Under the pieces are notes generated by a model. That model searched no databases. It was given only the letters and a program-made list of their open reading frames with translations, and was not told where the DNA came from. This document shows, piece after piece, positions 1 to 11,055 of a stretch of DNA of 64,000 nt (position 1 is the first letter of the stretch; each line of letters starts with the position of its first letter). A program made the translations under genes and the position numbers. The DNA is taken from NCBI GenBank assembly GCA_015501055.1, contig JADNYV010000051.1, forward strand, positions 1 to 64,000, given 5' to 3'. This DNA is from Mucidula mucida (taxonomy: Eukaryota > Basidiomycota > Agaricomycetes > Agaricales > Physalacriaceae).

Positions 1-150
1 TGTATGCGCAACCCGTTGCCATATGTCTCTATCTGCTGCTCGAGCTTCTCTACTTCGACTTACAAGCACGCTCGTGTGCTTTCCATGTGGAGAGTCAATG
101 AACAACCTGAACTCGGAGTCTCCGGATGCGTTTATGAAATCGAATGGTAG
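1..150 (+). CDS. 3' end of an unrecognised gene (partial)
   Basis: The reading frame is open from the window edge to a TAG at 148-150 and ends in a plausible C-terminus, VSGCVYEIEW. A GT at position 2 followed by an AG near 65 could be a last intron, leaving only about 28 coding codons here. The lipase gene starts 80 bases downstream on the same strand. I do not recognise the family, and 50 codons are too few to be sure that it is a gene. Confidence 0.3.
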   Translation, partial: CMRNPLPYVSICCSSFSTSTYKHARVLSMWRVNEQPELGVSGCVYEIEW

Positions 151-229
151 TATAACAGGTACGCTTATTCTGAACGTTACTGTGTTCCAAGCCTCACTTC
201 TGCCTATCCTTTAGGCCGCGGCCTGTACG

Positions 230-1561
230 ATGCTCGGTACTGTTCTCGCCTACCTTCTATGGGGCCTGCTCGCTCGTGCTACGCCGACCCCAAGGCAAAG
301 CATCACGCAGCTGAGCACCACTCAGATTGATGCCTTCTCGCCTTACACGTACTTCGCTGCAGCTGGGTACTGTGAGCCGTCTACGACGCTGGCCTGGAGC
401 TGCGGCAGTAAGAGATATCAACGCGGTACTGATTAACAAGCTTACCCAATTCCTCCAGCTAACTGCGATGCCAACTCGGATTTCATACCAGTCGCGTCTG
501 GGGGAGACGGGGCCGACGTGCAGTTCTGTAAGCGCACTGTTCTTGATATCGACAGACATCTATCTCATGTTTTATATTGAGGGTACGTCGGGTACTCGCC
601 ATCATTAGCTGTACGTCTTGTCGCACTATATACTTCGTCAATTGAAGTCTGATTCAATAGAGCGTGGTTGTCGCACACCAGGGAACGGACCCTTCCGAAA
701 TGTCAGGCTTTGCCGCTCCCTTCCTACATTGATTCTTACCCGTCAATAATCTTCATAGCGAATCCCTCCTCACGGACGGCAATCTAGTGTTTGACTCGTT
801 GGACTCGGACCTCTTCCCGGATATCATCTCGGACATCCAGGTTCACGCTGGCTTCGCAAGTATTCAAGCACAGTAAGCTAGTAATGTAACTCTCGTGGCT
901 GAATATTATTTGACGGCGCACAGGACTGCCGAAGCCATTCTGGCTGCCGTTACAACGGCTCTCTCGGATAATGGAGCAGACAGTGTGACTCTTACCGGGC
1001 ATTCCCTCGGCGAGTGCTGTAGTTCCATCAGCTTGCTATCATCACGCTAACCGATACGGTCTATGGTAGGCGCTGCACTATCTCTCCTGGACGCCATGTA
1101 CCTCCCGCTACATCTACCCGATCCTATGTATCGCTTTGTCGGTTATGGACTGCCTCGAGTTGGGAACCAAGCCTTCGCCGACTACATGGACGACACCTAC
1201 GGAACTCAATTGAACCACATCAATAACAAGTCCGTCGAGACGCGATCTAATCTCATACGACGAGGGCTGATGTTTGTTTGTTCGTCCAGGCAGGATCCCG
1301 TGCCGATTCTACCTGGCCGCGGTTTGGGATACCACCATCCGTCTGGAGAGATTCGCATTGATGACTCCGATGCCTGGAACTCCTGCCCAGGTAGCCCGAA
1401 TACTCTGGATGATCTGTTCTGTCGACTGATGCTAGGACATCTTTGCAGGTCAAGACAATACAGACGATGCATGCACGACTGGCGCTGTATCCAACATATT
1501 CGATGGAGATTTGAACGACCACAGCGGTCCCTTCAATGGCATCGAGACGCATTGCTCATGA
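230..1561 (+). CDS. Secreted fungal lipase, class 3 (alpha/beta hydrolase)
   Basis: This is a triacylglycerol-lipase-type esterase, probably secreted. The start at 230 gives a signal peptide (MLGTVLAYLLWGLLARATPT). Splicing about seven introns gives roughly 300 residues. Landmarks in order are the oxyanion-side VVVAHQGTDPSE, the nucleophile elbow GHSLG (about 1003-1017), YGLPRVGNQAFADY, the catalytic Asp in NKQDPVPILPG and the catalytic His in GLGYHHPSGEI, so the Ser-Asp-His triad is complete. The C-terminus is cysteine-containing and ends at TGA 1559-1561. The intron after GHSLG only keeps frame if it uses a GC donor (GCGAGT) instead of GT. I read no other damage. It stands alone, with no co-oriented partner of related function. 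Confidence 0.85.
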
Positions 1562-2218
1562 GGACTCACAACATGAACTGAATTGTTGGAACGTGACCTA
1601 GCTCTTGAAGTGTGGTTGAAATCATCTTTCTTACAGCTCTCTAGCTCTTTATGACATAGTTGCGTAAATATATTCAATTGCTAGCTTCTCCGCATCGACA
1701 TATATACTCTGAAGCGTCGAGGTGCTGTGACAGAACCGCGTAAGTCAGTCCTTGACCCACAACCGAGCTCATAGTTCATATTGACATCGGTGATGGAACC
1801 ACGCTAGATGTATGAGAGCGTTGTGCAGGATCCATCAGCTAGCAGTCATGCGTAAGTAGTACGCGAGATACGAAAACGAACCCACTAACCATTCCCTTTC
1901 AGTATTCGGCTCAGTCCACGCGTCTTTCCAGCCGTACGATCAATGCGAAATTACATGGCGCATATGGTCGCGGGTCCCGAACTATGAAAATAGAACAAGG
2001 GCGGAGCCACAAAGTTTACTCGGGCACGGAGGGTTGTCCCAGAACAGTAGATGACGCGTTACTAAATAGTCTGCGGAAGCACAAGAGATTGCGAGGAGTG
2101 AATGGCGAGCCGCTCGTCGAATACGCAATTGTGGCGGGTGTAAAAGTCAGTATTGTACGAACTGGGAGTGGCGGTCTGGAGATGCATGATTGTTCGTCTT
2201 GTATTGAGAAAGATTGCC
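1562..2218. other. Intergenic, no gene seen
   Basis: Short open frames occur on both strands but none has a recognisable motif, splice pattern or signal peptide. I see nothing I can support here. Confidence 0.5.
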
Positions 2219-3756
2219 ATCGTTCTGAGATGCACGAAGTGCTCGATGCGACGGACAAACAAAATTAAATTAATACATACAGGACCGACTGAGAGCAGTA
2301 ACAACGAGAGCGATAATAACAAGACTATATACTGGGAGTAATGATAACGAGAGCAATGATAACAAGACTAAACACGCGTGTAGCATACAGTAAGTGAAAT
2401 GGATAGCAATGTAAAAGCAAGACGGATAGATGAGGGACATCGTTTATTTGTACTTGGGAGGGTTCTTGGGCTTGCGAGTAGATCTGCGCAACGGCGGTGT
2501 CGGCAGGTAGTTGGGAGGCGTGATAGCGTCCGTTGATTCCCTCTTGCCACTGCTCCGGGCCTTTTTCGACTGCGTTTTACTGCGCTTGGAGGGTGGCTCT
2601 TCGACCGGCTCAGTCTGCGACAATGACAGCGACCTCGCCCTTTTCGCTGTTTCCGCAGCCACCACATTCGCAACGACTGTATAGTTGTGGTGCTTCTTTA
2701 TGTCGGATGCATTCCCCTTGGCTAGAGCAGTGGATCGCTCGTTGTTCGCCTCCATATAATTCCGCATCTTTTTCTGCCGCTTCACCATCCGCGGGTCATC
2801 AAGCTTGTAGTCACGTTCCTCCGGTGTCTGGTAGCCATCATCGATGGTCGAAGGTTGTGTGCGACGCGGTTTTTTAGGGAGGTCTTTGACCGGGATCAAA
2901 CCGCGATGCAAGAACTCTTTGTATGTCCCATGCGTCCAAGTTACGGGAATTGGATGCCTAATGAAGCCCATAATTCGGTATACTAATAGCCGAAGGGGGG
3001 TGTCGATGAGAGGGGTGGCGTCTAATTTCACATTGAAGGTCAACGTGACATAATCTTTGAGTGCGCAGAAGACAAAGGCGGGGTGAACGTTAGCTCTGAA
3101 TAGCGGAAGATTGTTATACGGAGGATCGTATCGAGTGTTGCCTATGTATAATGGTTTTTGTTCTGAGTCTGCTGGGACCGGCGGTAACAGCTGGTAGGTG
3201 TAGTCAGCCACGGGGAGATGCTAGAGAGAAAGGTTCAATTCATCTTCATAAAGCAGAGCGAAAACTCACGTCAGTAAAGAGGACTCGGCCGTCCGGCGTA
3301 GCAGCCGCACGGTTATGCGCGAAGAGATCACAGAGAATATCCAGGATCTCGGTTGAGGGAAGCAATGCCCATACATGAGCTTTGTAGTACGCCTGCATAT
3401 CACTATGAACTGGTGTTACCAAGTTTAGCTCAAGACGAATCGCCGAACACCATCTGAACATACGTTTTACGCTCATAAGAGTTGTATTGTCGCGGTAATG
3501 AGCAAGACCGCCACGTTCAAGGCCCAAGCTGTATTCTAGTCCGTCGAGATTCTAATGGCGTCCGTTAGTCTTTTCACGCGATTATTGTGGCTCGATGACA
3601 AACAGAGGTGGCGAACCCATTCGGTGGGATGAAATCAAAGTCCAGAAGTTGAGACGAGACCGGATCAGTGGTGATCCTGTCTAGAGTAGCAAAGTTGGTC
3701 TCCATGGCCGTGCGTAATGATGGGATGTGCTGGTGCTGGTGCTGGTGGGAGGGCAA
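2219..3756. repeat. Segmental duplication, left copy
   Basis: This block, from downstream of the HNH-like gene at 2444-3705 to its 5' end, matches 6153-7640. Even the non-coding 3' flank is shared, including the GATAACAAGACTAAA stretches near 2315-2375 and 6235-6255. The duplication therefore copied genomic DNA and not a spliced transcript. Confidence 0.75.
2444..3705 (-). CDS. HNH-nuclease-like protein, type I (degenerate), with basic tail
   Basis: This belongs to a multi-copy Agaricomycete family that looks like HNH-domain proteins. Four exons splice cleanly from METNFATLDRITTDP. The core is NLDGLEYSLGLERGGL, then TTLMSVKLHSDMQAYY and VWALLPSTEIL. This is the second half of an HNH finger, with the Asn replaced and the final His kept. 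No CxxTG half is present. A second conserved block follows (NTRYDPPYNNLPLFRANVHP). The tail is Lys/Arg/Ser-rich (SKRSKTQSKKAR, STRKPKNPPKYK) and suggests nuclear localisation or nucleic-acid binding. It is head to head with the type II gene at 4206, about 500 bases between starts. I see no break. Nuclease activity is doubtful given the lost residues. Confidence 0.65.
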
Positions 3757-4205
3757 GTTCTACAATCGAGCGCAAGCGTGTGCGTCACACGTGATCCGGA
3801 CAAATCTATTAGCCCGCTGAATCCGGCATGTAGCGCCTTTTGAGCGCCTTGTCTTTTGTCTGGACAGTCGATTTTTTTATTCGCAGCTTATGACGGCCCT
3901 TAGGCACCTCTCCAATCCATTTCCCCTTCGACCGCATATGCGCCTTGCCGTTGACACATCGTAATCAGACATCTTCTTTTGCGTCGACTGTCCCATAACG
4001 GCTCAACCATTTATTTCTACTTCGTCAGCCGTCAGCGAGCCAGATACCACAAGACTTCCCTTGGCTGCGCTGCCCTGAATGTACTCTGGTTTGACCTTGA
4101 TCAAGAAATGGAAGAAGGACAATTGCAAGCTCGCCTATAAAATATCCTCCCCAATACGAACATCGCAGCAATTGTCTCCTTCGCCTTTGCTTCCCTTTAT
4201 CACCT

Positions 4206-5777
4206 ATGCCTATCGGATCGGATATTTTCGAGAACTCTGACAGTGCCAAGCTGTCCAATGACCTACTGTTTGTCGCGGAGACTTCTGATGACTCCGACGA
4301 AGAAGAGGACAACCCCAGGGATCTCGATTATGTCCCGTCAACTGAGACGCCCATTCATCGGACTCACAAGAATGAGCCTCGAGATTCTCATCTCGCTGCG
4401 AGATCTGCCGCTGTGGCCAAGCATCCAGGGAGATGCGCGTTCACGGGCGAGCAGAACGTTTGTGCTACAGTTCAGTATGCACATGGTACCGCTCGCCACA
4501 TTGGCTACACACGCCCCGAGTTGGTACGTGTCTCTTTTCCCAGGTCCCGCCCTCACACGCTGTTGCGTCCTAGATGATAAACCTTGAATATTACTGGGGA
4601 TTTCCAACACCTTATACACTCTCGCTGGATACAAGGAACAACATCATTCCGAGTTGGTCCACTGTTACGCAATCTCGCACATACTCTCAATCGTTTCGCA
4701 GTGAATCCAACTGTTCATGCAGCCAATGACCACGGTGCCTGCGGCCAACTACCACAGCTGGGTGACCTGGTCATGATTTACCAGGACTCGATAGAGATTG
4801 CGGAGATGCCGTGGAAGCCTCGAAAAAGATACAATATTGTGAGTACCTCGGACTCACTGAGTATTCGATTTTGACGTCTAGATTAGTTATGGCCGCCTCC
4901 AGTCGAGGATCGGTTCTGGTTATACGACCCTATAATGTTTAGATTCCGAGCTAATTCGGCACCCCCCATCACGCACAGGGATCCGGTGCCCAACGCTAAC
5001 GGCGATCGTCCGACCACTCAACACTTCTGCCCTTACCCTAATCTTCAGCTCGTCCTGCGTTTACATCCCGTTTTTGCCATTGTTGATCTCTATCTAAAAT
5101 GGGTACGATATAAGGCCAAGGTTTCCTGGACTCCACAGGAAGAAGTACGTATGTCCCTTGTCCTGGATATCATCGACGTTTGGAGGAATACTCCACCAGT
5201 GGACTGGCTCAAGTTGAGGCCTCAGGGATTTCTTGGTACGGGCATTTTTCCCGCCTTGGGTAAAGCGACGGAAAACGACGACGAGAACCATGGCGAGATC
5301 GACACGCCGACACGACGCGCCGCCGGACACATCACTCTCCCGGAGTTAGTCGATGGCCCACTCACAGCTGCTGAGGCTCAGGCTGCGATTGAGGACGCTC
5401 TTGCTGCCCAGTCCAAGACTGCTAAAGGCAAAGGGAAGGCCGTTGCTAACCAAGCTCCGGTAGCCGGTCCTTCTAACGCGCACGCGTCGACTTCTGGTGC
5501 TGTACCCAACGGCGAAGACGGCGAAGCGCCAGCGGTCACCACTCAAGCAAAGAGTGGTAAAAAGCAGGCGTCGTCAATGCCACGCGGTGTTGGAAAGAGA
5601 GGAAGGGAGGGAGACGATGAGGAAGAGGTTGATCGGCCTGGGAAGCAAATGAAGGTCGATGGAAACGGAAAGGCTAAAGGAAAGCAGAAGGCTTCAAAGT
5701 CAAAGCAGGCAGGTGAAGTTGAGGGAGCGGAGGGCGGACCATCCAAAGCAAAGTGCTCAAGGAAGAAAGCAATGTAG
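4206..5777 (+). CDS. HNH-nuclease-like protein, type II
   Basis: Four exons join in frame. The protein begins with an acidic, disordered stretch (TSDDSDEEEDNPRD). The HNH-like core follows: CAFTGEQNVCATVQYAHGTA, LEYYWGFPTPYTLSLDTR, NNIIPMNPTVHAANDHG. It supplies the paired Cys/Gly motif, the first His, the Asn and a second His. The second intron (GTTGGT to CGCAG, about 4657-4702) is needed to bring NNIIP next to MNPTVH. A downstream conserved region (LQLVLRLHPVFAIVDLYLKW) matches the HPAFVF/HPCFVI block of the paralogs. The last 130 residues are Lys/Ala/Gly-rich and basic. It is divergent from 2444-3705. The HNH assignment is from memory of the family pattern. Confidence 0.65.
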
Positions 5778-5944
5778 AACGTTGATTATTTCTTGTCATG
5801 AACATTGTACTTCTATGATATTAACGCCAATCGTGATAATTATCAGTATAGCAGTGAACCTTACATTTGTACTATACATAACGAACCGCATTCAATTCCA
5901 TGAAGCGTTAGGCGGACATCGATGGGAGTGGTGACAGGCGAATC

Positions 5945-6135
5945 ATGCGTGATCAAGCCCATATTCGGTAGACTAATAGTCGAAGGGGAAGTGTCAATAA
6001 GAGGGGCAACGTCGATTTTGACATTGTATGTTGACATGATATAGTCCTTGAGTGCTCAAAAGACATATGGAGAGAAAAGTAGCCACGAGGAGATGCTGGA
6101 AAGAACAGTTCAATTCAGTTTCAAGAAGCGTGGGG
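5945..6135 (-). pseudogene. Decayed fragment of an HNH-like type I gene
   Basis: The sequence from about 5957 (AAGCCCATATTCGG) matches the type I gene at 2965-3080. It then jumps, at about 6070, to the part matching 3209-3250 (CCACGAGGAGATGCTGGAAA). About 130 bases of the parent are missing between them and no long frame survives. It lies between the two full type I copies. Confidence 0.6.
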
Positions 6136-6152
6136 TCATCGCCGTATTTCAG

Positions 6153-7640
6153 AAATGCTCGAAGAGCTCAATGCGACGGCCAAGAAAAATAGTAAAAAGA
6201 TACAGGACTGACTAAGAGTAGTGACAACGAGGGCGACGATAACAAGACTAAATACGTGTGTGGCGTAAGAACAGCAAATGAAATGGATAGCAACGTGAAA
6301 GAACGGGTAGATGAGGAACAACGTTTATGTATACTTGGGCTGAGGGCTCTTGAGTTTGCGAGTGGATCTGCGCAACGGAGGCATCGGTAGATAGTTGTGA
6401 GGCGTGGTAGAACTCGTTGATCACTCGTCATTGCTCCGCCCTTTCTTCGACTATGTTTTACTGCGCTTGGAGGGTGGCTCCTCAACCGGCCCAGTGCGCG
6501 ACAATGACGGCGACCTCGCTCGCTTTGCAGGTTGCACCTCCACCACATTAGAGTCTAAGATGTGGCGTTTCTTTATGTCGGATGCATTCCCCTTGGCAAG
6601 AGCAGTGGATCGCTCATTGTTCTCCTTCATATACTTCTGCATCTTTTTCTTCCGCTTCAAAATCCGCGGGTCACTAGCTTTGTAGTCGCGTTCCTCGGGC
6701 GTCTGATAACCATCATCAAGAGGCGGCGTAGGCTCACGCGGTTTTTCTGGAAAGTTGGGCTCACGCGGTTTTCTTGGAAAGCCTTTCACAGGGACCAGAC
6801 CGCGATGCTGGTACTCCTTCCATGTCCCGTGCAACCATGTGATAGGGATGGGCTCTTGGATTGGGTTCATAGTTTGGATGATCAACATTCGAAGCTGTGT
6901 GTCAATGAGAGGAGGGCCGTTTAACGCGATGTTGAAGGTTGCCAAGACGTAATCCATGAGTGCGCAGAAAATGAAGGCAGGGTGAACGTGGGCTCTTATA
7001 GGTGGCAGATTGTCATAGGGAGGGTCGTATCGTGCATTGCCTATGTATAACGGTTTTTGATCTGCCTTTCGAGGGACTGGTGGGAGAAGCTGGTAGGTGT
7101 ATTCGACCTTGGGGAGGTGCTAGTGATGAACACTCAAGCTTTGTTGTAAGCAACATAGACAATTAACGCACGTCGGTGAAAAGAACTCGGCCGTCCGGCG
7201 TAGGAGCCGCACGGTTGTGAACAAAGAGATCAAAAAGGCTTTGCAGAACTTCGATGGAGGGAAGCAATGCCCACACTTGGGCTTTGTAGTACTCTTGCAT
7301 ATCACTGTGGACTAAAATCCCGTGCTTAGCCAAAGATGAAACGATTGTACAAAATGGGAACATACGTTTGGTGCTCATGAGAGCTGTATTGTCGCGATAA
7401 TGATCAAGATCACCGCGTTCAAGACCTAAAGTGTATTCCAGTCCATCAAGATTCTAATTGCGCCTGTTAGTTTCTTCCCACATTCATTCTGGCGAGCGGA
7501 CAAACAGAGGTGGCGAATCCATTCGGTGGGATGAAATGGAAGTCCAGAAGTTCAGACGAGGTTGGAGCAGTAGTTATCTCGTCAAGAGTGGCAAAAATGG
7601 GTTCCATGATGGTAGGTGGCGAAGGAGGAGGAAAGGATTG
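6153..7640. repeat. Segmental duplication, right copy
   Basis: This matches 2219-3756 over the whole type I gene and its 3' flank, about 3.9 kb further right and in the same orientation. Divergence is spread over coding and non-coding parts. Confidence 0.75.
6451..7607 (-). CDS. HNH-nuclease-like protein, type I, tail shortened by a stop
   Basis: This is the paralog of 2444-3705 with the same four-exon structure: MEPIFATLDEITTAP, NLDGLEYTLGLERGDL, ALMSTKLHSDMQEYYKAQ, VWALLPSIEVLQSL. It keeps the final His of the HNH-like core. A small lysine/proline insertion (KPREPNFPEKPREP) is absent from the left copy. The frame stops at SKRSKT (6451-6453) where the left copy continues with Gln and about 35 more residues. 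CAG to TAG is the simplest explanation, and the homologous tail sequence is still visible downstream. The lost piece is the basic end of the tail, so the core may still be made. It has no divergent type II partner. Confidence 0.6.
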
Positions 7641-7689
7641 CCGATCGCAATAGAGTCAGTCACCTGACTCGATGTGGCGGGCTTCAATC

Positions 7690-8466
7690 AAACGAACAAC
7701 GCGCACTTACGAAGGAAGTTGTCTCCATTACAGAGAGCCAACCAACCATATGAGCACGACCTGTGCGGAGAGAGGAACCGGACATAACATACATAAGACG
7801 AGACTCGGAGAAAGCTGCAGAACAAAGGTACAGCGTAGCTCTTCAAGCCATCGATCATTTTGTTCAGACCCGCTGCCCTCGCCGGAGCCAACAGAACCGA
7901 ACGAGAAAGCATCGAAGTGTAAGTATGTCATTTTGCTAAATCTCCACGATCACCAATAGAGCGCTCACTAGCGTTCTATATCGCACTCGAACCCCGGCGG
8001 TCGAAATCAAGGTTGGATCTTCCTTCGGTAATCTCCTCCACGCCACGCTCAAGCTCAGTGCCTAGGTCGCGACAAGGCCATTGCCGGATCGTATGGCCCA
8101 GACTCTCGCACCTTTACTATCACCATAAACTCTACCGCACTCGTCCTGGCCAAAAACACCTTGGGATCAGAAACATAGATCGCAAGCAGAGGGGTATGAA
8201 AACTATAAATACAACAGGTATACGCAGATTAATCGCATGTTACAATATACGGTCATCGAGACCCAGAAGAACGCGTAGACAGCGTGCGCGCGAGCATACC
8301 AGACAGCGGCAGCGAATATCGCTTAGTTAGCGATTTAAACTTTCCATACGACGTCCCCTTCGCAGTCACCTGCGATTCCATCATCGCATCCACCCGCTCG
8401 GCGGGCGTTTTCGGCGCATCTGCGTTCATCCATATCGACGGAATAGCCGCAGGTGCTATGCAGTAA
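7690..8466 (+). other. Possible unrecognised multi-exon gene
   Basis: Several short frames look like real protein but I could not join them. They are ALTSVLYRTRTPAVEIKVGS (about 7959-8065), SRTFTITINSTALVLAKNT (about 8105-8165) and a last exon ending at 8466 that reads GHRDPEERVDSVRASIPDSG then NFPYDVPFAVTCDSIIASTR. A consensus donor GTAAGTATG lies at 7920. The segments are rich in predicted beta strands. If real it runs tail to tail with the gene ending at 8510. Family unknown; the exon joins are unresolved. Confidence 0.3.
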
Positions 8467-8509
8467 GACTAGTGTTAGGAAAAGACTTTAGCAAAAAGAA
8501 GATAGACAA

Positions 8510-10657
8510 CTACGAACCCCGCGATCCCATGATCCCAGCACCCGCCAACGTCACATTGTCCGCCGAACGTCGCGCAAGCTTCTTTTTGGTCTTCGGCGAC
8601 GCGTCCATCTCGTTATCCCTCAACGGCATAATGCACATATCATCCGCAGTCCCCGTAGGTTGATACCGCGGCTCGCGCGTGACAATCTCAATGTCATCGA
8701 GCGTCGTAGGGCGCGGCTGGGGCGTTGGCGACCTAGACTCCATGTGAAGGAACGAATGGCGATTCAAAAATCCAGGCGGATGCGCAGACTGGGGAGAATA
8801 CTCCTTTGGTATTTCGGGGACTGGTGGGTGCTCGTCCTGCGGCGAGTTGTGGGAGGCAGCAGCACGCGTGCTGAGCTTGCGCGGGAGACGAAGACTGCCC
8901 ATTGAAGTGCGGAGGCTGCGCCTACGTGCGGCCGTGACCATCCCGACGCGACTCTGGTCTGCTCCACGCGTGCTCTTGTTGCTGTGAACACTGACGCGAT
9001 CACTGTTATCGACAGTAGGCGATACCGGTCGACTGTATAATGGGGGAGGTGACGACGGCGGATGCGGTGGAGGTGTCAGAGAGCGCAGCGGAGCTGGCAG
9101 TGGTCGTATTTTTTTTGGAGGAGACTGCAGACGACCTGGTATAGTGGTCATCGTTGCAGGAGGAGATGGTAAAGCAACTAGCGCCGCCGTCCCTATAACG
9201 CCAGTCTCCTCGTCCGGATCAAACCCAAGTTCCCTCGCCTCGAGATCGTCCATCTCCTGAGCCAATCTCTGCGCCTCCTTCCAAGCGTCGTCAAGTTCCG
9301 CCTCTAGCTGCCCGATACGATCCCGTGCCCCAATCAAGTCAGACGTGCGTTTACCATAACTGCCATTGAGCTATCATACGATCTTAGAAATGGGGAACTA
9401 ACGAAATGAAGGAGAGGCACTAACCTTGCGCAGTGCAATAGCGAGCGCACTAGCCCAATGAACGTCCAGTAGCTTCGTAATCTGCCTAATCTGATCTATC
9501 GTCTTCACCAAGTCCTCCGCAAGCATATCGCACGATGCGGTGATGTCCGCTATCTGTGTCGCTAGGCTCACCACCAGCTCTCGATCCTTGTCTTTGTCTT
9601 TCTCCGACCCACCCCCACTGGACATGAGTGCCTGCAGTAACATGGTCCGGCGGTGGATGTTGAATCGGTACTTGGACTGCGTGACCGCCTTATGCGCGTT
9701 CAGCCGCTCGAGCTCGGCAGGTAGTACGCGGTCGAGATTGTCCAGTGAGACGAGCCGGATAAAGGACTCCTGCGCAGAAGACCGGATAGCGCGTGAAACA
9801 ATGTGCTGAAGTTCTGTTGAGTCAAATGTCCCTGTGGGAATATGAGGTGTAGTGCAAAAAAAGAATGTTCTAAACATACATAGAGCGGCTTCAAGAGGTA
9901 GTCCTTTCCATGGAATGGGAGCGGCCTCAAAGCTGATTTTGGGGGGAGGTGGTAGTGTAGCGGCTCGTGACAAGGATTTGTTAGTTGGTACCGGCGAGGA
10001 TGAGATCGATGAGACGCGACTTGGAGTTGGGCTGGGTGACGGCGCAGGAAAAGGTAATGGATGGAGACTCGCGTCAGATTGTGGCGACTCGTGCGCATCA
10101 GCGTCAACGCCTTCAAGAATGGTGTTCATTGCTGGAACATGGATGGAAGAGACGCGACTTGGAGTGGGTGAAGGCAATGGCGGTGGCGATGGTGAGAATA
10201 GTGGCGGTGGCGGTGGCGGCGGTAACAATATCACGGGCGCATCGGCTGCCGGCGCATGCGTTGAGAGAGCGCGGCTCAGTGGTGATGGAGGTGGTGATGG
10301 TGCGAGAATTGGAGGTGGAGGTGTGGGAGGCGGGACTGCTATGGGCGCTCCATCGACATGACGGTCCTCAATGACGGGCAGTGCCTTTATTTCACTTCTC
10401 GGTGAATAGTCGCTCCCTGACATTGGTGACGCGGGCCCGGGGCTCGACGCTGAGGCTGACGGTTCCCGTGAGCGCATGATAGATTCCCTCGTTGATAATT
10501 GCACAGACTCCCTGCTACCGCCTTCTTCTGGCCCAGAAACGAGGTTCAACGAGGAAAGGCGCGTCCTGGGACCCATGGGCATCGCTCTGCTCCCTCGCAA
10601 TGAGGTACGTGGGCCTAGCGGGGAACCGCTGTACGGGCGTTCAGTGCTAGCTGTCAT
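8510..10657 (-). CDS. Proline-rich protein with central coiled coil, function unknown
   Basis: Three exons join in frame through two short introns (about 9840-9886, GTATGTTTAG to CCCACAG, and about 9361-9414). They give roughly 680 residues from MTASTERPYSGSPLG. The first 270 residues are Ser/Pro-rich and disordered, with poly-Pro runs such as LLPPPPPPPLFSPSPP. The middle is helical: ELQHIVSRAIRSSAQ, KAVTQSKYRFNIHRRTMLLQ, DMLAEDLVKTIDQIRQITKL, RIGQLEAELDDAWKEAQRLA. The last 200 residues are again Pro/Ser/Arg-rich. The long central helices suggest a scaffold or cytoskeletal-associated protein, but that is inference. I recognise no named family. The frame is intact. Confidence 0.75.
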
Positions 10658-11055
10658 GTTGCTGATGATCTCGAGGAAGATTTAGACTTTAGGCTCTCCG
10701 GTGCGATTCAGCGTGAGTACGCCAACGCAGGCGACGTCGACGGCAGCGCCCAGATGGTGGGGCACGAAGAAGCCTGGCCATCGGATTTGGTCATGGTTTA
10801 CCTTCCCTCAAATGTTTCCCACAGCCTGGTTTATTTATGAAATTTCGGAAGACATACCCACACGTGTCCGATCGGTGGGCCGACTCCCGATGCAAATCTG
10901 CAAAAAACTGCAACGCGTTTCAAGACCAAAATGCTTCAGGCACTGGCGGCGCTATCCAAGCAAGTACATGTAGCTAATAAAAATACGAACAGACGCGTAT
11001 ACATGAGAAATACAGTAAGAGGACACAGTCCTTCGAGCACCCCACGACTAGTATG
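10658..11055. other. Intergenic between two co-oriented genes
   Basis: This is the presumed upstream region of the minus-strand gene at 8510-10657 and the 3' flank of the YTP1-like gene. No convincing open frame. Confidence 0.5.

Noticed and set aside
9852..10361. Long glycine-rich plus-strand frames.
   Set aside because: They are the antisense of the poly-proline part of the minus-strand gene at 8510-10657.
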